NCBI RefSeq assembly: GCF_009753715.1
Contig: NZ_WQMS01000013.1
Span: forward strand, 314,796 to 378,795
DNA length: 64,000 nt
Direction: 5' to 3'
From: Sphingomonas horti
GTDB lineage: Bacteria > Pseudomonadota > Alphaproteobacteria > Sphingomonadales > Sphingomonadaceae
Shown: positions 32,974-42,820 of the stretch, piece after piece
Layout of the letters: every line of letters begins with the position of its first letter
Position numbering within the stretch: position 1 is the stretch's first letter
Notes under the pieces: model-generated
Told to the model about the DNA's origin: nothing
What the model saw: only the letters and a program-made list of their open reading frames with translations
The model's database searches: none
Position numbers and translations under genes: made by a program

Positions 32974-35211
32974 CTATTTGCCCTCCACGATCGCCTTCGC
33001 CTGGTCGAGCCGCGTGGAATAGGCGTCGAGTACGGCGGCTGTCCGCCCGGCATATTCGTTGGCATCGGCAAAACGCCGCTCCTCGATCGCCTCGCGCACG
33101 CCCGGCAGCGTCTTGGCGCCATAGCCGGTGAACCGGCCGGGCGCATAGACCATGTTGCGGAACCAGGGCCGCCCCGGCAGCCCCCGCGGATCGAGCAGCA
33201 GCTGGTCGATATCGGCCAGCAGGGCGTTCAGCCTGTCCCGCTGCTGCGGCGTCAGGCCCGCACCTTTCGCGGCGTAGGCCGCATCATAGGCTTTTGCGCT
33301 TGCCTTCAGCCGGTCGACCGCATTCTCAAGCGCCGCGAGCTCGATGTGCGGCGTCGCGGCTTCGGGCGCGGGCGGCGCGACCGGCTTCAGCGGATCGCTC
33401 GCCAGCCTGAAATCGCCGGCCGCGAGCAATCGCGCGCGCTTCTCGTCGTCGGTGCGACGGTCTGCCTCAAGCTTCTTCACCTCGCCCAGGTACCGCCCGA
33501 CCGCCTCCGCAAAGTCCCCGAAGCGCTGCGGCACCGTGTCCGCATCGGCGATCCGCATGACGATCCGACCGACCGTCTTCGACAGCGCCGCGCCATATTT
33601 CAGGCCCGGATCGTCGAACATCGTGACATGGCGATAGCTGTCGTAGATCGAATGATAGACGCCGTCGCTCTCGTCCTCCCCGCCATAGCCCATGTTCAGC
33701 GCCGGGATGCCGACATGCTGCAGCATGCCGGAATAGTCCGATCCCGAGCCGAGCGGTCCGATCGGCAGGTCGGCGCCCTTCTCGGCGGCCGCGATCGCAG
33801 TCTCGTCCCGTCGCCCGTTCTTGTCGAAGGCGTTGGCGAGGATGGCGCCGCGGCGGCGCTCATAGGCGGTTGCGCCCGTCTCCGGATCGATCACGTCGCG
33901 GATCACGTCGTTGACTAGGTGCTGGAAGTCGTGGCTGCCCTGGGCGTTGAAGAAGCCGCGGCCGTTGCCGTCCGTGTTGATGTAGATGAGCGCCTTGCGC
34001 TTCAGCTCGGCCTCGTGCGTCTCGGCCCATTCGGTCGACCCGAGCAGCCCCGGCTCCTCGCCATCCCAGCTCGCATAGACGATCGTGCGATCCGGCCGCC
34101 AGCCCTGCTTCCACAGCGCGCCCAGCGCCTTCGCCTCCGACAGCATCGCGACGTTGCCGGACAGGGGATCGTTCGCGCCGAACACCCAGCCGTCATGATG
34201 ATTGCCGCGCACGATCCACTGGTCCGGGTAACGCGCGCCCTTCAGCGTCGCGATCACGTCGTATATGGGCCGGATCGACCAGTCGGATTTGACCGCCAGG
34301 TGCACTTTCACCGCGCCGGTCCCGCCCATATGGTAGGTGAGCGGCAGCGCGCCGCGCCAGCCGTCCGGCGCCACCGGCCCTTCCAACCGCGCCAGCAGCT
34401 TCGATGCGTCGCCGTAGGACATCGGCAGCGCCGGGATTTTCAGGACCGTCGGCGCGGTCTCGCGGGTCAGGCGCTTCGCGTTCTCCGTCGCGCCGATGCC
34501 GGGCGTCAGCGGATCGCCGGGCGAGATCGCCATGTCCTGCACCGATCCGCGCTGCACGCCGAACGCGGGCCGGGTCCCGCCTTTGGGATAGACGTCTCCC
34601 TGGACATAGCCGTCGTCGGCCGGGTCGGAATAGATGATGCAGCCGACGGCGCCGTGATCCTGCGCCAGCTTCGGCTTCAGGCCGCGCCAGCCGCCGCCAT
34701 AGCGCGCGATGACGATCTTGCCTTTGACGTCGATGCCGCGGCGGGCCAGCGCCTTGTAGTCGTCCGGCATGCCGTAGTTCACATAGACCAGGTCTGCCGT
34801 GACATCGCCGTCGCCCTGATAAGCGACATAGGGCGGAATCGCGCCCGCCAGGTTCGATGAGGTCGGGTCCTCCGCCAGCGCAGGCTCCTGCCCGCCCAGC
34901 ACGACATGCTCTGGGGCGATCAGCTCGACGGTGGTCGAGATCGGCGTCGGATACAACACATGGAACGTCTCGATATGCGCGTCCCAGCCCCATTCTTTGA
35001 AGCGGGCGAGAATGAACTCCGCATTGAACTTGTCGTGAGGGGAGCCGACATGGTTCGGGGCGGACGACATCTGCCTCAGCCAGCCGAGCTGGTCTTCGGA
35101 GCTGATGCCGGCGTCGAACGTCGCTTCCAGCTTCTCCCGATCGGCCGCAGCAGCCGCGGAGCTGAGCGCGAGGCAGGCGATCGTCGAGAGCAGCAGGCGC
35201 CGTCCGGTCAT
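32974..35211 (-). CDS. M28 family zinc metallopeptidase (glutamate carboxypeptidase II-like)
   Basis: 745 residues with signal peptide MTGRRLLLSTIACLALSSAAAAA. A PA domain is at about residues 130-230 (KGKIVIARYGGGWRGLK, GAVGCIIYSDPADDG). The M28 core shows zinc ligands and base in GNHHDGWVFGANDPLSG (His, Asp), ASWDGEEPGLLGSTEW (Glu pair), INTDGNGRG (Asp) and GVYHSIYDSY (His). A helical dimerisation domain follows. Likely a periplasmic or outer-membrane-associated dipeptidase/carboxypeptidase. Its stop lies four bases from the convergent kinase stop. Confidence 0.92.
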   Translation of the reverse strand: MTGRRLLLSTIACLALSSAAAAADREKLEATFDAGISSEDQLGWLRQMSSAPNHVGSPHDKFNAEFILARFKEWGWDAHIETFHVLYPTPISTTVELIAPEHVVLGGQEPALAEDPTSSNLAGAIPPYVAYQGDGDVTADLVYVNYGMPDDYKALARRGIDVKGKIVIARYGGGWRGLKPKLAQDHGAVGCIIYSDPADDGYVQGDVYPKGGTRPAFGVQRGSVQDMAISPGDPLTPGIGATENAKRLTRETAPTVLKIPALPMSYGDASKLLARLEGPVAPDGWRGALPLTYHMGGTGAVKVHLAVKSDWSIRPIYDVIATLKGARYPDQWIVRGNHHDGWVFGANDPLSGNVAMLSEAKALGALWKQGWRPDRTIVYASWDGEEPGLLGSTEWAETHEAELKRKALIYINTDGNGRGFFNAQGSHDFQHLVNDVIRDVIDPETGATAYERRRGAILANAFDKNGRRDETAIAAAEKGADLPIGPLGSGSDYSGMLQHVGIPALNMGYGGEDESDGVYHSIYDSYRHVTMFDDPGLKYGAALSKTVGRIVMRIADADTVPQRFGDFAEAVGRYLGEVKKLEADRRTDDEKRARLLAAGDFRLASDPLKPVAPPAPEAATPHIELAALENAVDRLKASAKAYDAAYAAKGAGLTPQQRDRLNALLADIDQLLLDPRGLPGRPWFRNMVYAPGRFTGYGAKTLPGVREAIEERRFADANEYAGRTAAVLDAYSTRLDQAKAIVEGK

Positions 35212-35282
35212 ATATGGGATCTCCTCTTCCGCTCCCTTCCATAATTAACCTCGGTCAAAGCGCAATCGGGGCGAAGAGAAAC

Positions 35283-35311
35283 TTGATCCCGGGGAAGACC
35301 GCGTGCGCTAT
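35283..35311 (+). promoter_or_regulatory. Possible promoter of cysD-cysNC
   Basis: TTGATC at 35283-35288 and CGCTAT at 35306-35311 with a 17-base spacer, 35 bases before the cysD start. Plausible housekeeping promoter; the -10 is a weak match. Confidence 0.35.
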
Positions 35312-35346
35312 GGGAACCCGCGCCGGCGCGTTTATAAGCGTCGCCG

Positions 35347-36282
35347 ATGAACGAGACCGCCGGCATCGAATCCGCGTCCGCGCTGCGCCTGACCCACCTC
35401 CAGCGGCTGGAGGCCGAAAGCATCCACATCATGCGCGAGGTGGTGGCCGAGGCGGATCGGCCGGTGATGCTCTATTCGATCGGCAAGGATTCGGCGGTGA
35501 TGCTGCACCTTGCCCGGAAGGCCTTCTTCCCGGCGCCGCCGCCCTTCCCGCTGCTGCACGTCGACACGACCTGGAAATTCCGTGCGATGTACGAGCTGCG
35601 CGAGAAGGCGGCGCGCGCCGCCGGCATGGAGTTGCTGGTCTGGCGCAACCCCGAAGCGCGCGCGAAAGGCATCAATCCCTTCGATCACGGCGCACTCCAC
35701 ACCGACCTCTGGAAAACCGAAGGCCTGCGTCAGGCGCTCGACCATTACGGCTTCGACGCGGCGTTCGGCGGCGCCCGGCGTGACGAGGAAAAGAGCCGCG
35801 CCAAGGAACGTATCTTCAGCTTCCGCTCCGCCAATCATCGCTGGGACCCGAAGAACCAGCGGCCGGAGCTGTGGCATCTCTACAATGCCCGCAAGGCCAG
35901 GGGCGAGAGCATCCGCGTCTTCCCGCTCTCCAACTGGACCGAGCTGGACATCTGGCAATATATCCACCTCGAGAATATCGAGATCGTGCCCCTCTATTTC
36001 GCAGCACGCCGGCCGACCGTGGAGCGCGACGGGCTGATCCTGATGGTCGACGACGACCGCTTCCGTCTCCGCCCCGGCGAAGTGCCTGTCGAACGCTCGA
36101 TCCGCTTCCGCACCCTCGGCTGCTATCCGCTGACGGGCGCGGTCGAGAGCACGGCCGCGACATTGCCCGACATCATCCGCGAGATGCTCCTCAGCCCCAC
36201 GTCCGAGCGGCAGGGCCGCGCGATCGACAAGGAGGCCGGCAGCGGCAGCATGGAGAAGAAGAAGCAGGAGGGGTACTTCTGA
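35347..36282 (+). CDS. cysD: Sulfate adenylyltransferase subunit 2
   Basis: 311 residues. With CysN it makes adenosine 5'-phosphosulfate from sulfate and ATP. PAPS reductase-like fold: [31 protein letters not shown] (the SxGKDS PP-loop), [33 protein letters not shown]. The C-terminal [13 protein letters not shown] is a family signature. Stop and cysNC start overlap as TGATG, so the subunits are made together. Confidence 0.98.
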   Translation: MNETAGIESASALRLTHLQRLEAESIHIMREVVAEADRPVMLYSIGKDSAVMLHLARKAFFPAPPPFPLLHVDTTWKFRAMYELREKAARAAGMELLVWRNPEARAKGINPFDHGALHTDLWKTEGLRQALDHYGFDAAFGGARRDEEKSRAKERIFSFRSANHRWDPKNQRPELWHLYNARKARGESIRVFPLSNWTELDIWQYIHLENIEIVPLYFAARRPTVERDGLILMVDDDRFRLRPGEVPVERSIRFRTLGCYPLTGAVESTAATLPDIIREMLLSPTSERQGRAIDKEAGSGSMEKKKQEGYF

Positions 36283-38183
36283 TGCACGCGCCCTCCTACC
36301 GGCCCGACGCCCTTATCGGCGAGGACATCGAGACATATCTCGACCGGCACCGCGACAAGTCGCTGCTGCGCTTCATCACCTGCGGCTCGGTCGATGACGG
36401 CAAGTCGACGCTGATCGGCCGCCTCCTCTACGATTCGAAGCAGATTTTCGAGGACCAGCTCGCCAGCCTGGAGGCCGACAGCAGGCGCGTCGGCACGCAG
36501 GGCGAGAATATCGACTTCGCGCTGCTGGTCGACGGCCTCGCCGCCGAGCGCGAGCAAGGCATCACGATCGACGTCGCCTACCGCTTCTTCGCGACCGACA
36601 AGCGCAAATTCATCGTCGCCGACACGCCGGGACACGAGCAGTACACCCGCAACATGGTCACCGGCGCCTCGACCGCCGACCTGGCCGTCATCCTGATCGA
36701 CGCGCGCAAGGGCGTGCTGACCCAGACGCGCCGCCATTCCTATCTCGCGCATCTGATCGGCATCCGCCGGATCGTGCTGGCGGTGAACAAGATGGACCTG
36801 GTCGGCTACGGCGAGGCCGTGTTCGACCGGATCGTCGCCGACTATCGCGCCTTCGCGGCGAGCATCGGCATCGCCGACTTCCTCGCCATCCCGGTTTCCG
36901 GCCTCGCGGGTGACAACATCGCCGGGCCGAGCGGCAATATGCCCTGGTATTCCGGACCGACGTTGATCGGCCATCTTGAGGCGGTACCGATAGACGCGGA
37001 GCAGGGGCAGCGGGCTCCCTTCCGCCTGCCGGTTCAATGGGTGAACCGCCCCGATCACGCCTTTCGCGGCTTTGCCGGGCTGATCGCGAGCGGCACGGTG
37101 CGGCCCGGCGATCCGGTGCGGGTCCTGCCCTCCGGCCGCACCACGACGGTCGCGCGGATCGTCACGCTCGACGGCGACTTACCCCAGGCCGTGGCCGGCC
37201 AATCGGTGACGCTGACCTTCGCCGACGAGATCGACTGCTCGCGCGGGTGCGTGATCGCGGCCGCCGACGCGCCGCCCGAGGTCGCCGATCAATTCGAAGC
37301 GACGATCGTCTGGATGGCGGACGAGGAGATGCTGCCCGGCCGCCCCTATTGGCTGAAGCTCGGCACGCAGACCGTCACCGCCAGCATGCAGCATCCGAAA
37401 TACCAGGTGAACGTCAACACGATGGAGCATCTGGCGGCGAAGACGCTGGAGCTGAACGCGATCGGCGTCGCCAACCTGTCGACCGACCGGCCGCTGGTGT
37501 TCGAACCTTACGAGACAAGTCGCGACCTGGGCGGCTTCATCCTGATCGACAAGCTCAGCAACGCGACCGTGGGCGCGGGGCTGCTGCACTTCGCGCTGCG
37601 GCGCAGTCAGAACGTCCATTGGCAGGCGCTCGACGTCACGCGGGAGCGGCGCGCCGCCCTGAAGAACCAGAAGCCCGCCGTGCTGTGGCTCACCGGCCTG
37701 TCCGGCGCCGGCAAATCGACGATCGCGAACCTGGTCGAAAAGAAGCTCGCGCGGATGAACCGCCACACTTTCCTGCTCGACGGCGACAATGTCCGCCACG
37801 GGCTCAACAAGGACCTGGGGTTCACCGACGCTGACCGGGTCGAGAATATCCGCCGCATCGGCGAGGTCGCGAAGCTGATGACCGATGCCGGACTGATCGT
37901 GGTGACCGCCTTCATCTCGCCGTTCCGTGCCGAGCGGCGGATGGTGCGCGAGATGATGGCGCCCGGCGAATTCGTCGAGGTCTTCGTCGATACGCCGCTC
38001 GCCGAGGCGGAAGCGCGCGACGTGAAGGGCCTCTACAAGAAGGCGCGCGCCGGGGAGCTGAAGAATTTCACCGGGATCGACAGCCCGTACGAGCCGCCGG
38101 AGCACCCGGAATTGCGCATCGATACGACCACGATGTCGCCCGAACAGGCGGCCGACCTGATCATCGAGCGGCTGATCGGCTGA
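36282..38183 (+). CDS. cysN: Bifunctional sulfate adenylyltransferase subunit 1 / adenylylsulfate kinase
   Basis: 633 residues. Residues 1-440 are the CysN GTPase: [17 protein letters not shown] (G1), [12 protein letters not shown] (G2), DTPGHEQY (G3), NKMDLVGY (G4), then beta-barrel domains. Residues about 455-633 are the APS kinase Cys[18 protein letters not shown] (P-loop), [48 protein letters not shown]. The pair takes sulfate to PAPS, feeding cysteine synthesis and sulfation. Fusion (often called cysNC) is common in Alphaproteobacteria. Confidence 0.98.
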   Translation: MHAPSYRPDALIGEDIETYLDRHRDKSLLRFITCGSVDDGKSTLIGRLLYDSKQIFEDQLASLEADSRRVGTQGENIDFALLVDGLAAEREQGITIDVAYRFFATDKRKFIVADTPGHEQYTRNMVTGASTADLAVILIDARKGVLTQTRRHSYLAHLIGIRRIVLAVNKMDLVGYGEAVFDRIVADYRAFAASIGIADFLAIPVSGLAGDNIAGPSGNMPWYSGPTLIGHLEAVPIDAEQGQRAPFRLPVQWVNRPDHAFRGFAGLIASGTVRPGDPVRVLPSGRTTTVARIVTLDGDLPQAVAGQSVTLTFADEIDCSRGCVIAAADAPPEVADQFEATIVWMADEEMLPGRPYWLKLGTQTVTASMQHPKYQVNVNTMEHLAAKTLELNAIGVANLSTDRPLVFEPYETSRDLGGFILIDKLSNATVGAGLLHFALRRSQNVHWQALDVTRERRAALKNQKPAVLWLTGLSGAGKSTIANLVEKKLARMNRHTFLLDGDNVRHGLNKDLGFTDADRVENIRRIGEVAKLMTDAGLIVVTAFISPFRAERRMVREMMAPGEFVEVFVDTPLAEAEARDVKGLYKKARAGELKNFTGIDSPYEPPEHPELRIDTTTMSPEQAADLIIERLIG

Positions 38184-38193
38184 CCGGGTTCCC

Positions 38194-38209
38194 AGGCCCG
38201 GCTGGGCCT
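38194..38209 (+). terminator. Weak hairpin after cysNC
   Basis: AGGCCC - GGCT - GGGCCT followed by TGAAAATT rather than a T-run. May act as a terminator or RNA end; low confidence. Confidence 0.3.
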
Positions 38210-38319
38210 TGAAAATTATACTGAACGCGAAATGAACCGAAGCGCACGCAGCGGGTTGATATCCCAGAGCGGCAAGCCGTCATCGACGGGGGGTTCAACT
38301 GCTCAGGGAGTGTGCGCGT

Positions 38320-38937
38320 ATGAAAAAAGCAATCTTGGCCGCAGCTGCGGCGATCGGGTTCGCGGTACCGGCCAGCGCGGGCGTCATCACGCTGGGTGGC
38401 ATCACCCAGAACGGCGCCAACGACTTCACCTTCACCTATCAGGGCACGCTGGGGCCGGACGAAGGTCTGCGCGCCGGCGATCGGCTGATCATCTATGACT
38501 TCCGCGGCTATATCGACGGTTCGATTTCCGCGGACGGCAACGCGAACGTCGTCGTGTCGGTCGAGAACACATCGCCCGGCGGTATCGTGACGCCAGGCTT
38601 CAACGACGATCCGAGCCTCGTGAACCTGGTCTTCACCTACATGGGACCGGATTTCCGCAACACCGGCGGCCCGTTCACGCCGTTCGACTTCAACGGGCTC
38701 AGCGCGCGCTCGACCCTCGGCGGGATGGGCGTCGATGCCTTTTTCGGCCTGTCGACGAAGAACAATCCGGACGGGACGCCCGGCGGCTCGAACACGGCCG
38801 TGTTCTCGCTGGGGCAGGTCACCGTCCCCGCCGCCGCGGTTCCGGAGCCGGCCACCTGGGCAATGATGCTCGGCGGCTTCGGCCTGCTCGGCGCCACCGC
38901 GCGCCGCCGCGCGCGCCCGGGCCGCGTCACGTCCTAA
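38320..38937 (+). CDS. PEP-CTERM (PEPxxWAM) sorting-domain protein 1
   Basis: 205 residues. Signal peptide MKKAILAAAAAIGFAVPASA, then a beta-rich domain (GGITQNGANDFTFTYQGTLG, YDFRGYIDGSISADGNANVV). The C-terminus is VPEPATWAMMLGGFGLLG followed by an ARRRARPGR tail, the exosortase-recognised sorting signal in its sphingomonad form. Such proteins are thought to be processed and attached at the surface or in the exopolysaccharide. No exosortase gene is in the window. Specific function unknown. Confidence 0.9.
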   Translation: MKKAILAAAAAIGFAVPASAGVITLGGITQNGANDFTFTYQGTLGPDEGLRAGDRLIIYDFRGYIDGSISADGNANVVVSVENTSPGGIVTPGFNDDPSLVNLVFTYMGPDFRNTGGPFTPFDFNGLSARSTLGGMGVDAFFGLSTKNNPDGTPGGSNTAVFSLGQVTVPAAAVPEPATWAMMLGGFGLLGATARRRARPGRVTS

Positions 38938-39095
38938 CCGATGAAAATCTCCGCCGGATCGCGGCGGAGCAAGCCTGATGCAGCCCCTCTCCTTCGCCGG
39001 GAGAGGGGCTATGCCTTTCTGACGAACGATCAGACCGGCCGTTCACGTCGATTCGGAAAAAGAGCGGCTCAGCGATCGGCGCGCTCGAAGTGAAA

Positions 39096-39171
39096 TGGTG
39101 GAGCCGAGGGGGATCGAACCCCTGACCTTCGCAATGCCATTGCGACGCTCTCCCAGCTGAGCTACGGCCCC
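39096..39171 (-). tRNA. tRNA-Ala (anticodon GGC)
   Basis: 76 bases with encoded CCA. Acceptor stem ggggccg / cggctcc, D arm TAGCTCAGCTGGGAGAGCG, anticodon arm TCGCA-atggcat-TGCGA with GGC, T arm GGTTCGATCCC. Confidence 0.97.
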
Positions 39172-39205
39172 ACGCCTTTCCGCCGGGCTGGTCCGGCGGG
39201 CTTGA

Positions 39206-39230
39206 GCGCCGCCCGTTAGCGGGGCGGCGC
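39206..39230 (-). terminator. GC-rich hairpin after the FYDLN gene
   Basis: Perfect 9-bp stem gcgccgccc / gggcggcgc with a 7-base loop, 25 bases after the stop and before tRNA-Ala. No T-run follows, so it may only mark an RNA end. Confidence 0.4.
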
Positions 39231-39254
39231 GGGTAAATCAATCGCCTAAATCGA

Positions 39255-39575
39255 TCAGCTTTCGTCGTCGCCGTCGCCGGTGGCGACGCCAAGATCGTCG
39301 TCGCCGCCCAGATCGACTTCCTCGTCCGCCGAGGGCTCGCCCTCGTCGATGTCCAGATCGTCGTCGCCGCCGACCAGGACTTCATCGTCCTCGCTCTTCG
39401 CCTCTTCCTTCTTGGGCGCGTCGAACGGCAGCGGCTGCTTCGACTTCAGCACCGGCTCCGGCTCCCACGCATAACCGCAGTTGATGCACTGGACGGGGTC
39501 GTCCTTGCCGAGATCATAGAATCGGGTCGCGCATTTCGGGCAGCTGCGCTTGGCTCCCCATTCAGGCTTCACCAT
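39255..39575 (-). CDS. FYDLN acid-tail zinc-ribbon protein (TIGR02300 family)
   Basis: 106 residues. N-terminal single zinc ribbon with CPKCATRFYDLGKDDPVQ and CINCGYAW, including the FYDLN-like FYDLG that names the family. From about residue 55 the protein is almost only Asp, Glu, Gly and Ser, with a repeated GGDDDL motif (three variants). The family is widespread in Alphaproteobacteria and its function is not established. Divergent from aroA, an order I have seen as common in this group. Confidence 0.92.
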   Translation of the reverse strand: MVKPEWGAKRSCPKCATRFYDLGKDDPVQCINCGYAWEPEPVLKSKQPLPFDAPKKEEAKSEDDEVLVGGDDDLDIDEGEPSADEEVDLGGDDDLGVATGDGDDES

Positions 39576-39723
39576 CTGTGGCCTTGCTCCGAGTGTGACG
39601 TAAAGAAAAACAGCGGCGCATCACGTGTCGATGCCCCGCCAATCGGCGCGCGCCTTGCCATAGCAAAGGGGCGCTGTCAAAAGCCCCGCGCTCGCCCTTC
39701 CGACAAGATAGGAACGCTGTCCG

Positions 39724-41040
39724 TTGCATGCCAGTCCGCGCCCGCAAAGCTTCGCGCGCTCCGGCCCCCTTTCCGGCGCCGTCCGGGTGCCCGGCGACAA
39801 GTCGATCAGCCACCGCGCGCTGATGCTCGCCGCGCTCGCAGTAGGCGAAAGCCGGATCAACGGGCTTCTCGAAGGAGACGACGTACTCGCCACCGCCGCG
39901 GCGATGCGGGCGATGGGCGCGACGATCGAACGTGACGCTGACGGCTGGTCGGTCGCAGGCGTGGGTGTCGGCGGGCTGCTCCAGCCTCAGCAGGCGCTGG
40001 ACATGGGCAACAGCGGCACCTCGACCCGCCTGCTGATGGGCCTCGTCGCTTCGCACCCGATCACCGCCACCTTCACCGGCGATGCCTCGCTTTCCCGGCG
40101 GCCGATGAACCGGGTGATCGAGCCGCTGTCGCTTATGGGGGCGGACGTGACCGCCTCGCCGGGCGGACGCCTGCCGCTGATGCTGCGCGGCCTCTGCCCT
40201 GCCGTACCAATCGCCTACCGCCTTCCCGTGGCATCCGCGCAAGTAAAGAGCGCGGTGCTGCTGGCCGGCCTCAATACGCCAGGGATCACGCGCGTGATCG
40301 AGCCGATCCCGACCCGCGATCATAGCGAGCGTATGCTGACCGGCTTCGGCGCCGACCTCACGGTCGAGCTCGAGAACGGGGAACGCCATATCCGGATTCG
40401 GGGAGAGGCGGAGCTGAAGCCGCAGCGCATCACCGTGCCCGGCGACCCCTCCTCCGCGGCTTTCCCGATCGTCGCCGCGCTGATCGTCCCCGGCTCGGCC
40501 GTGACGGTCGAGAATGTCGGCGTGAACCCGACCCGCGCGGGCCTCTATGAAGTGCTGCGCATGATGGGCGCGGAAATCGCCTTCGCGAACCCGCGCGAGG
40601 TCGGCGGCGAACCGGTCGCCGACATCACTGCCTGCTTCTCGACGCTGTCCGGTGTCGACGTGCCGCCGGAGCTCGCGCCCAGCATGATCGACGAATTCCC
40701 GGCCCTGTTCGTCGCCGCCGCCTTCGCCCAGGGCCGCACCGTCATGCGCGGGCTGGAGGAGCTTCGGGTGAAGGAGTCCGACAGGATCGCGACGATGGCC
40801 GAAGGCCTGCGCGCGATCGGCGCCCGGGTCGAGGAGTTGCCCGACGGCCTGATCGTCGACGGCACCGGCGGCGATCCCCTGCCAGGCGCCGCAACCGTCG
40901 CCTCGCGCCTGGACCATCGCATCGCGATGAGCTTCGCCGTCGCCGGCCTCAACTGCCTTGCGCCGGTCATCATCGACGATATGGGCCCGGTTGCCACCAG
41001 CTTCCCCGATTTCGAAAACCTGATCGAGCGCCTGAAATGA
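39724..41040 (+). CDS. aroA: 3-phosphoshikimate 1-carboxyvinyltransferase (EPSP synthase)
   Basis: 438 residues. Sixth step of the shikimate pathway, joining phosphoenolpyruvate to shikimate 3-phosphate. Motifs: [63 protein letters not shown], and [16 protein letters not shown]. The GNSGTS and Ala-rich forms resemble class II (glyphosate-tolerant) enzymes. The start is TTG at 39724; no in-frame ATG precedes the conserved core. Last four bases overlap cmk (ATGA). Confidence 0.97.
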   Translation: MHASPRPQSFARSGPLSGAVRVPGDKSISHRALMLAALAVGESRINGLLEGDDVLATAAAMRAMGATIERDADGWSVAGVGVGGLLQPQQALDMGNSGTSTRLLMGLVASHPITATFTGDASLSRRPMNRVIEPLSLMGADVTASPGGRLPLMLRGLCPAVPIAYRLPVASAQVKSAVLLAGLNTPGITRVIEPIPTRDHSERMLTGFGADLTVELENGERHIRIRGEAELKPQRITVPGDPSSAAFPIVAALIVPGSAVTVENVGVNPTRAGLYEVLRMMGAEIAFANPREVGGEPVADITACFSTLSGVDVPPELAPSMIDEFPALFVAAAFAQGRTVMRGLEELRVKESDRIATMAEGLRAIGARVEELPDGLIVDGTGGDPLPGAATVASRLDHRIAMSFAVAGLNCLAPVIIDDMGPVATSFPDFENLIERLK

Positions 41041-41663
41041 TCATTGCCGTCGACGGACCCGCCGCCAGCGGCAAGGGCACGATCGCCCGCGCGCTGGCCC
41101 GCCATTACAAGCTGCCGCACCTCGACACCGGCCTGCTGTACCGCGCGGTCGGGCAGACGGTGCTCGACCGTGGCGGCGATCCGGCCAACGCGCTGGAGGC
41201 GCTCGCCGCCTGCGATTTCACGGACGACCTGCTGCTCGACCCGCGGCTCAAGCTTGCCGCGGCCGGCAATGCGGCCTCGGTGGTCTCGGCCCATCCGGCG
41301 GTGCGCCAGGCCCTGATCGAGCGCCAGTGCGCTTTCGCCGCCCAGCCCGGTGGCGCGGTGCTCGACGGGCGCGACATCGGCACCGTGATCGCGCCTCAAG
41401 CGGACGCCAAGATTTTCGTCCGCGCGACCTCCGCGATCCGCGCGCGCCGCCGTTACGAGGAGCTTGTCCGCGCCGGCGTCGCGACCAGCTTCGACAAGGT
41501 GCTGACCGATATCAAGGCGCGCGATTTGCGCGATTCGACGCGGGCCACGGCGCCGTTGCGCCAGGCCCAGGACGCGGCGCTGCTCGACACCAGCTACATG
41601 TCGATCGAAACCGCGATCAGCCGCGCCATCACGCTCGTCGAAAGCGCCCGCGCGCGCGTCTGA
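41037..41663 (+). CDS. cmk: Cytidylate kinase
   Basis: 208 residues. Phosphorylates CMP and dCMP. P-loop [49 protein letters not shown] (CMP site), and [19 protein letters not shown] near the end. Coupled to aroA. In many Proteobacteria the next genes are rpsA and ihfB; here they lie 8.6 kb further on. Confidence 0.97.
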   Translation: MIIAVDGPAASGKGTIARALARHYKLPHLDTGLLYRAVGQTVLDRGGDPANALEALAACDFTDDLLLDPRLKLAAAGNAASVVSAHPAVRQALIERQCAFAAQPGGAVLDGRDIGTVIAPQADAKIFVRATSAIRARRRYEELVRAGVATSFDKVLTDIKARDLRDSTRATAPLRQAQDAALLDTSYMSIETAISRAITLVESARARV

Positions 41664-41708
41664 TCGCCGCTTGCAATCGCAACCCCGCCATTTCACAACC
41701 CGGGGACG

Positions 41709-42761
41709 ATGAGGCTTCGGAGCACCACCGCCCTCGCCCTGGGATTGATGCTCGCCGCGAGCGGCTCTCCCGCTTCGGCAGCGCCGCGACCCAAGCCGAT
41801 CGACCCGGCCGCAAAGATGCCGCCGCTCCCGCCCGCCGTCATTGACGACAAGCTGACGATCGGCGGCGAGGATATCGACGCCCGCAAGGTCCGCACGCGA
41901 ATGACGGTCGCGGTGAAGGTGAACGGCCAGGGCCCCTACCGCTTCGTCGTCGACAGCGGCGCCGACACTTCGGTGATCGGCCAGCGCATCGCCCGCGCGC
42001 TGCAATTGCCGGCGGGCACGCCGGTGCTGCTGAACGGAATCACGGACAGCAGCCGCGTCGACCGCGTGCTGGTCGATTCGCTGCAGCTTGGCCAAAGCAC
42101 GATCCCGGACCTGCATCTGCCGGTGCTGAAGGAACAGGATCTGGGCGGCGACGGCATGATCGGCATCGATGCGCTGGTCGAGCAGCGGCTGATGATGGAT
42201 TTCGAAACGCGCACCATCAAGGTCGAGGACGCGCGCATCCCGCCGCCGCGCCTGGCCGACGAGATCGTGGTGACGGCGCGCCGCCGCCGGGGCCAGCTGA
42301 TCCTGACCCAGGTCACCGCCAACCGGAAGACTATCGACGCCGTGATCGACACGGGTTCCGAGATCACGATCGGCAATCTGGCGCTGCGCGACCGGCTGAT
42401 CCGGCGCGACCCGGACAAATTTACGACGATCGGCGTCACCGGCGTGACCGGCGTGACCCTGAACCTGCAGCTGGCGCGCGTGGCGGAGCTGCGGATCGGC
42501 TCGATCGTGCTGCGCAACGTGCCGATCGCCTTTGCCGAAGTCCCGCCGTTCGCCGTCTTCGGCCTGTCCGAGGAGCCGGCGCTGCTGCTCGGCACCGACC
42601 TGCTCGAATCCTTCCGCCGCGTCTCGCTCGATTTCCGCGCGCGCAAGGTGCGGTTCCAGCTCAAGAATTGCGGATCGCGCGGCATCATCATCAGCACGCA
42701 GCATTCGTCGTCGCTCGCCCGCCTCTCGTCCGATCGCGGCAGCGAGGCGTGCAAGCGCTGA
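41709..42761 (+). CDS. Retropepsin-like aspartyl protease, two-domain
   Basis: 350 residues with signal peptide MRLRSTTALALGLMLAASGSPASA. Two retropepsin half-domains: FVVDSGADTSVIGQRIAR with GMIGIDALVEQRLMMDF, and AVIDTGSEITIGNLALRD with LLLGTDLLESFRRVSLDF. Each has the D-S/T-G active-site motif and an Ile/Leu-G-x-D flap partner, so one chain may form a complete pepsin-like pair. Secreted or periplasmic; substrate unknown. Followed by a strong bidirectional terminator. Confidence 0.86.
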   Translation: MRLRSTTALALGLMLAASGSPASAAPRPKPIDPAAKMPPLPPAVIDDKLTIGGEDIDARKVRTRMTVAVKVNGQGPYRFVVDSGADTSVIGQRIARALQLPAGTPVLLNGITDSSRVDRVLVDSLQLGQSTIPDLHLPVLKEQDLGGDGMIGIDALVEQRLMMDFETRTIKVEDARIPPPRLADEIVVTARRRRGQLILTQVTANRKTIDAVIDTGSEITIGNLALRDRLIRRDPDKFTTIGVTGVTGVTLNLQLARVAELRIGSIVLRNVPIAFAEVPPFAVFGLSEEPALLLGTDLLESFRRVSLDFRARKVRFQLKNCGSRGIIISTQHSSSLARLSSDRGSEACKR

Positions 42762-42768
42762 AATGAAA

Positions 42769-42796
42769 GGGGCGGCCCGGCTTGCCGGACCGCCCC
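42769..42796. terminator. Bidirectional terminator
   Basis: GGGGCGGCCCGG - CTTG - CCGGACCGCCCC, 12-bp stem with one mismatch, preceded by AAA and followed by CTCAAG. Lies between the convergent protease and TonB-receptor genes. Confidence 0.75.
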
Positions 42797-42820
42797 CTCA
42801 AGTTTCGGCGTCTGTCGCGA

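Noticed and set aside
35212-35346. Possible sulfur-responsive riboswitch before cysD
   Set aside because: No SAM-II or other known riboswitch core could be recognised in the short leader; only a weak promoter is supported.
42430-42460. Short GGCGTGACC tandem repeats in the aspartyl protease gene
   Set aside because: Encodes VTGVTGVT in frame in a beta-rich protein; normal coding sequence, not a functional DNA repeat.
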